Assembly (NCBI RefSeq): GCF_009930815.1
Contig: NZ_CP022222.1
Coordinates: 5,622,501 to 5,686,500, forward strand
Length of the DNA stretch: 64,000 bases
Source of the DNA: Bradyrhizobium sp. CCBAU 051011
GTDB lineage: Bacteria > Pseudomonadota > Alphaproteobacteria > Rhizobiales > Xanthobacteraceae
Reading direction: 5' to 3'
A program made the position numbers and the translations under genes. The notes beneath the pieces were generated by a model that was given only the letters and a program-made list of their open reading frames with translations, was not told where the DNA came from and did no database searches. This document shows positions 63,246 to 64,000 of this stretch, in pieces; within the stretch, counting starts at the first letter, position 1, and every line of letters begins with the position of its first letter.

Positions 63246-63259
63246 TTGATATCGCTCAA
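63246..63259. promoter_or_regulatory. FixK/FNR-type box of cytochrome c copy 2
   Basis: TTGATATCGCTCAA, identical to 43419-43432, 54 nt upstream of 63191. Confidence 0.65.
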
Positions 63260-63301
63260 TGCGACGTTTGGCGAGACTCATAAAGTCACTAAAGTCGCCA
63301 A

Positions 63302-63388
63302 CGAACCGCCTGAACGGGGTGCCGACCGCTCGACGCAGGCGGCTTAGGAGTTGGGGCAGGCCCCGGCGGTTTTCGTCGGGGCTCCAAC
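63302..63388. ncRNA. Repeated structured element, copy 2 (candidate RNA)
   Basis: CGAACCGCCTGAACGGGGTG, then CCGACCGCTCGACGCAGGCG, GCTTAGGAGTTGG and a GC hairpin GGCCCCGGCG-gtttt-CGTCGGGGCT closed by CCAAC. Same order and stems as 37965-38050 with changed loops. It lies upstream of cytochrome c copy 2, beyond its FixK box. Confidence 0.45.
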
Positions 63389-63727
63389 TAAATCGGGCGC
63401 CGGCCATGACTGTCATTTCCGTGCCCTTTCGCGCCGTGCTCGTGATGCGATCAAGGTTCACCGAGAATGCCTCGGCATCGCGTGCATCGGTCGATCCAAG
63501 AGACTCAACGAGCAAGAGCAGGTGAAACGATCGCCGGGCCACGCTTGATAGGAACGTTTTGAATTTCTTTCGCAATCGGTCAGCGAGTTGCCCGCCGGTA
63601 GAGCCGGAGTTGATGCACAAGCTGGAAATGAGCCACCCACCTGATTCTTTCGACTGGACATCGCGCTATTGCGAGGGCTTTGCATAAGTTGGCGTCGGAT
63701 GATTCTTTAGCGAGAGATTCGCTCCCG

Positions 63728-63874
63728 ATGGCGGAGCGGCAGATCGGTCAATTGAGCTTTAAGGACGAGCTGGTGAGTGATGGTGCTCGGGCCAACGCGC
63801 CGCCGGAGCGGGTGTCAGAGCTGCTGCTGTTACTGCAGCATTGGTATGGGCTCTCTGCGATGGATCTAGCTTAA
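63728..63874 (+). pseudogene. Remnant of an IS5-family transposase
   Basis: MAERQIGQLSFKDELVSDGA then RANAPPERVSELL is the N-terminal start of an IS5-type transposase. It jumps directly to LLLQHWYGLSAMDLA, a motif that normally follows about 40 residues later, and then stops. An internal deletion left only about 48 codons. Confidence 0.65.
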
Positions 63875-64000
63875 TCTGTTTGGATTTCGGTGCGCGGTTG
63901 ATCCTCGCCGTTCCAGGGATATATGCGCGGGATTGCGTAATTCAGCCCCGAAGCGACCGCCACCGCAAGCGCGGTCGCCCAGACAAATTGCATCCAGTCG
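63871..64000 (-). CDS. C-terminal end of a membrane protein, partial
   Basis: The leftward frame enters from the right edge: DWMQFVWATALAVAVASGLN then YAIPRIYPWNGEDQPRTEIQ, ending TD and TAA at 63871. One hydrophobic helix and a polar tail. Too little is visible to name it. Its stop overlaps the end of the IS5 remnant by 4 bases. Confidence 0.5.
   Translation of the reverse strand, partial: DWMQFVWATALAVAVASGLNYAIPRIYPWNGEDQPRTEIQTD

Overview
The window reads as a piece of an alphaproteobacterial chromosome of the Bradyrhizobium / Rhodopseudomonas / Nitrobacter group. The evidence is high GC, gene families typical of that group (DUF6064, DUF6455, USP/CBS stress proteins, phasin-PhaC, an MlaE-F-D set), an intergenic repeat at about 34968-35098 that I recognise from Bradyrhizobium-type genomes, and many FixK/FNR-type boxes. 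No rRNA, tRNA or CRISPR array was seen. Genus-level assignment is inference.

Layout. 1-12.5 kb is a reduced-sulfur and efflux region: an RND efflux pair with a two-cysteine ArsR regulator, divergent from sqr (sulfide:quinone oxidoreductase), a thioredoxin-2 and a DUF2892 protein. Next come an HlyD/FtsX/ABC exporter whose ATPase carries two frameshifts, then an ETHE1/Blh-like persulfide dioxygenase divergent from a second BigR-like ArsR with rhodanese and TSUP exporter genes. 12.6-16.4 kb holds a two-component system divergent from Met/Gly/His-rich secreted proteins. 16.6-22.4 kb holds thiolase, an AhpD-like protein, an ATP-grasp-like protein, ArsA and a class II glutamine amidotransferase. 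22.7-25 kb is a gene graveyard in which pieces of otsA, trbF and a second DUF6064 gene are joined end to end. 25-30 kb has a CNNM/CorC-type protein, an NhaD-type antiporter and a CPBP protease.

30-38 kb is an acetate module: DUF485-actP-DUF294-exonuclease in one direction and acs-adk in the other. 38-53 kb is a stress and low-oxygen island (three intact universal stress proteins, a cytochrome c, Hsp20, an alcohol dehydrogenase, phasin and PhaC). It is mixed with many broken genes: CBS, USP, serine hydrolase, APH/AAA, PPSR, a Pat-type CoA ligase/GNAT and a PAS sensor fragment. 53-61 kb has a cation P-type ATPase, small envelope proteins and an MlaE/MlaF/MlaD-PqiC lipid transporter. 61-64 kb has an IS481-type transposase, a second cytochrome c copy, a repeated structured element and an IS5-type remnant.

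The unifying signal is regulatory. At least thirteen TTG(A/C)-N6-(T/G)CAA sites lie mostly 45-100 bp upstream of starts, including both DUF6064 copies (each 55 nt upstream) and both cytochrome c copies (48 and 54 nt). This suggests that much of the window is one FixK/FNR-controlled microaerobic regulon, part of which is decaying by deletion, frameshift and fusion. Several single-base indels could instead be sequencing errors; the large deletions and fragment joins could not.
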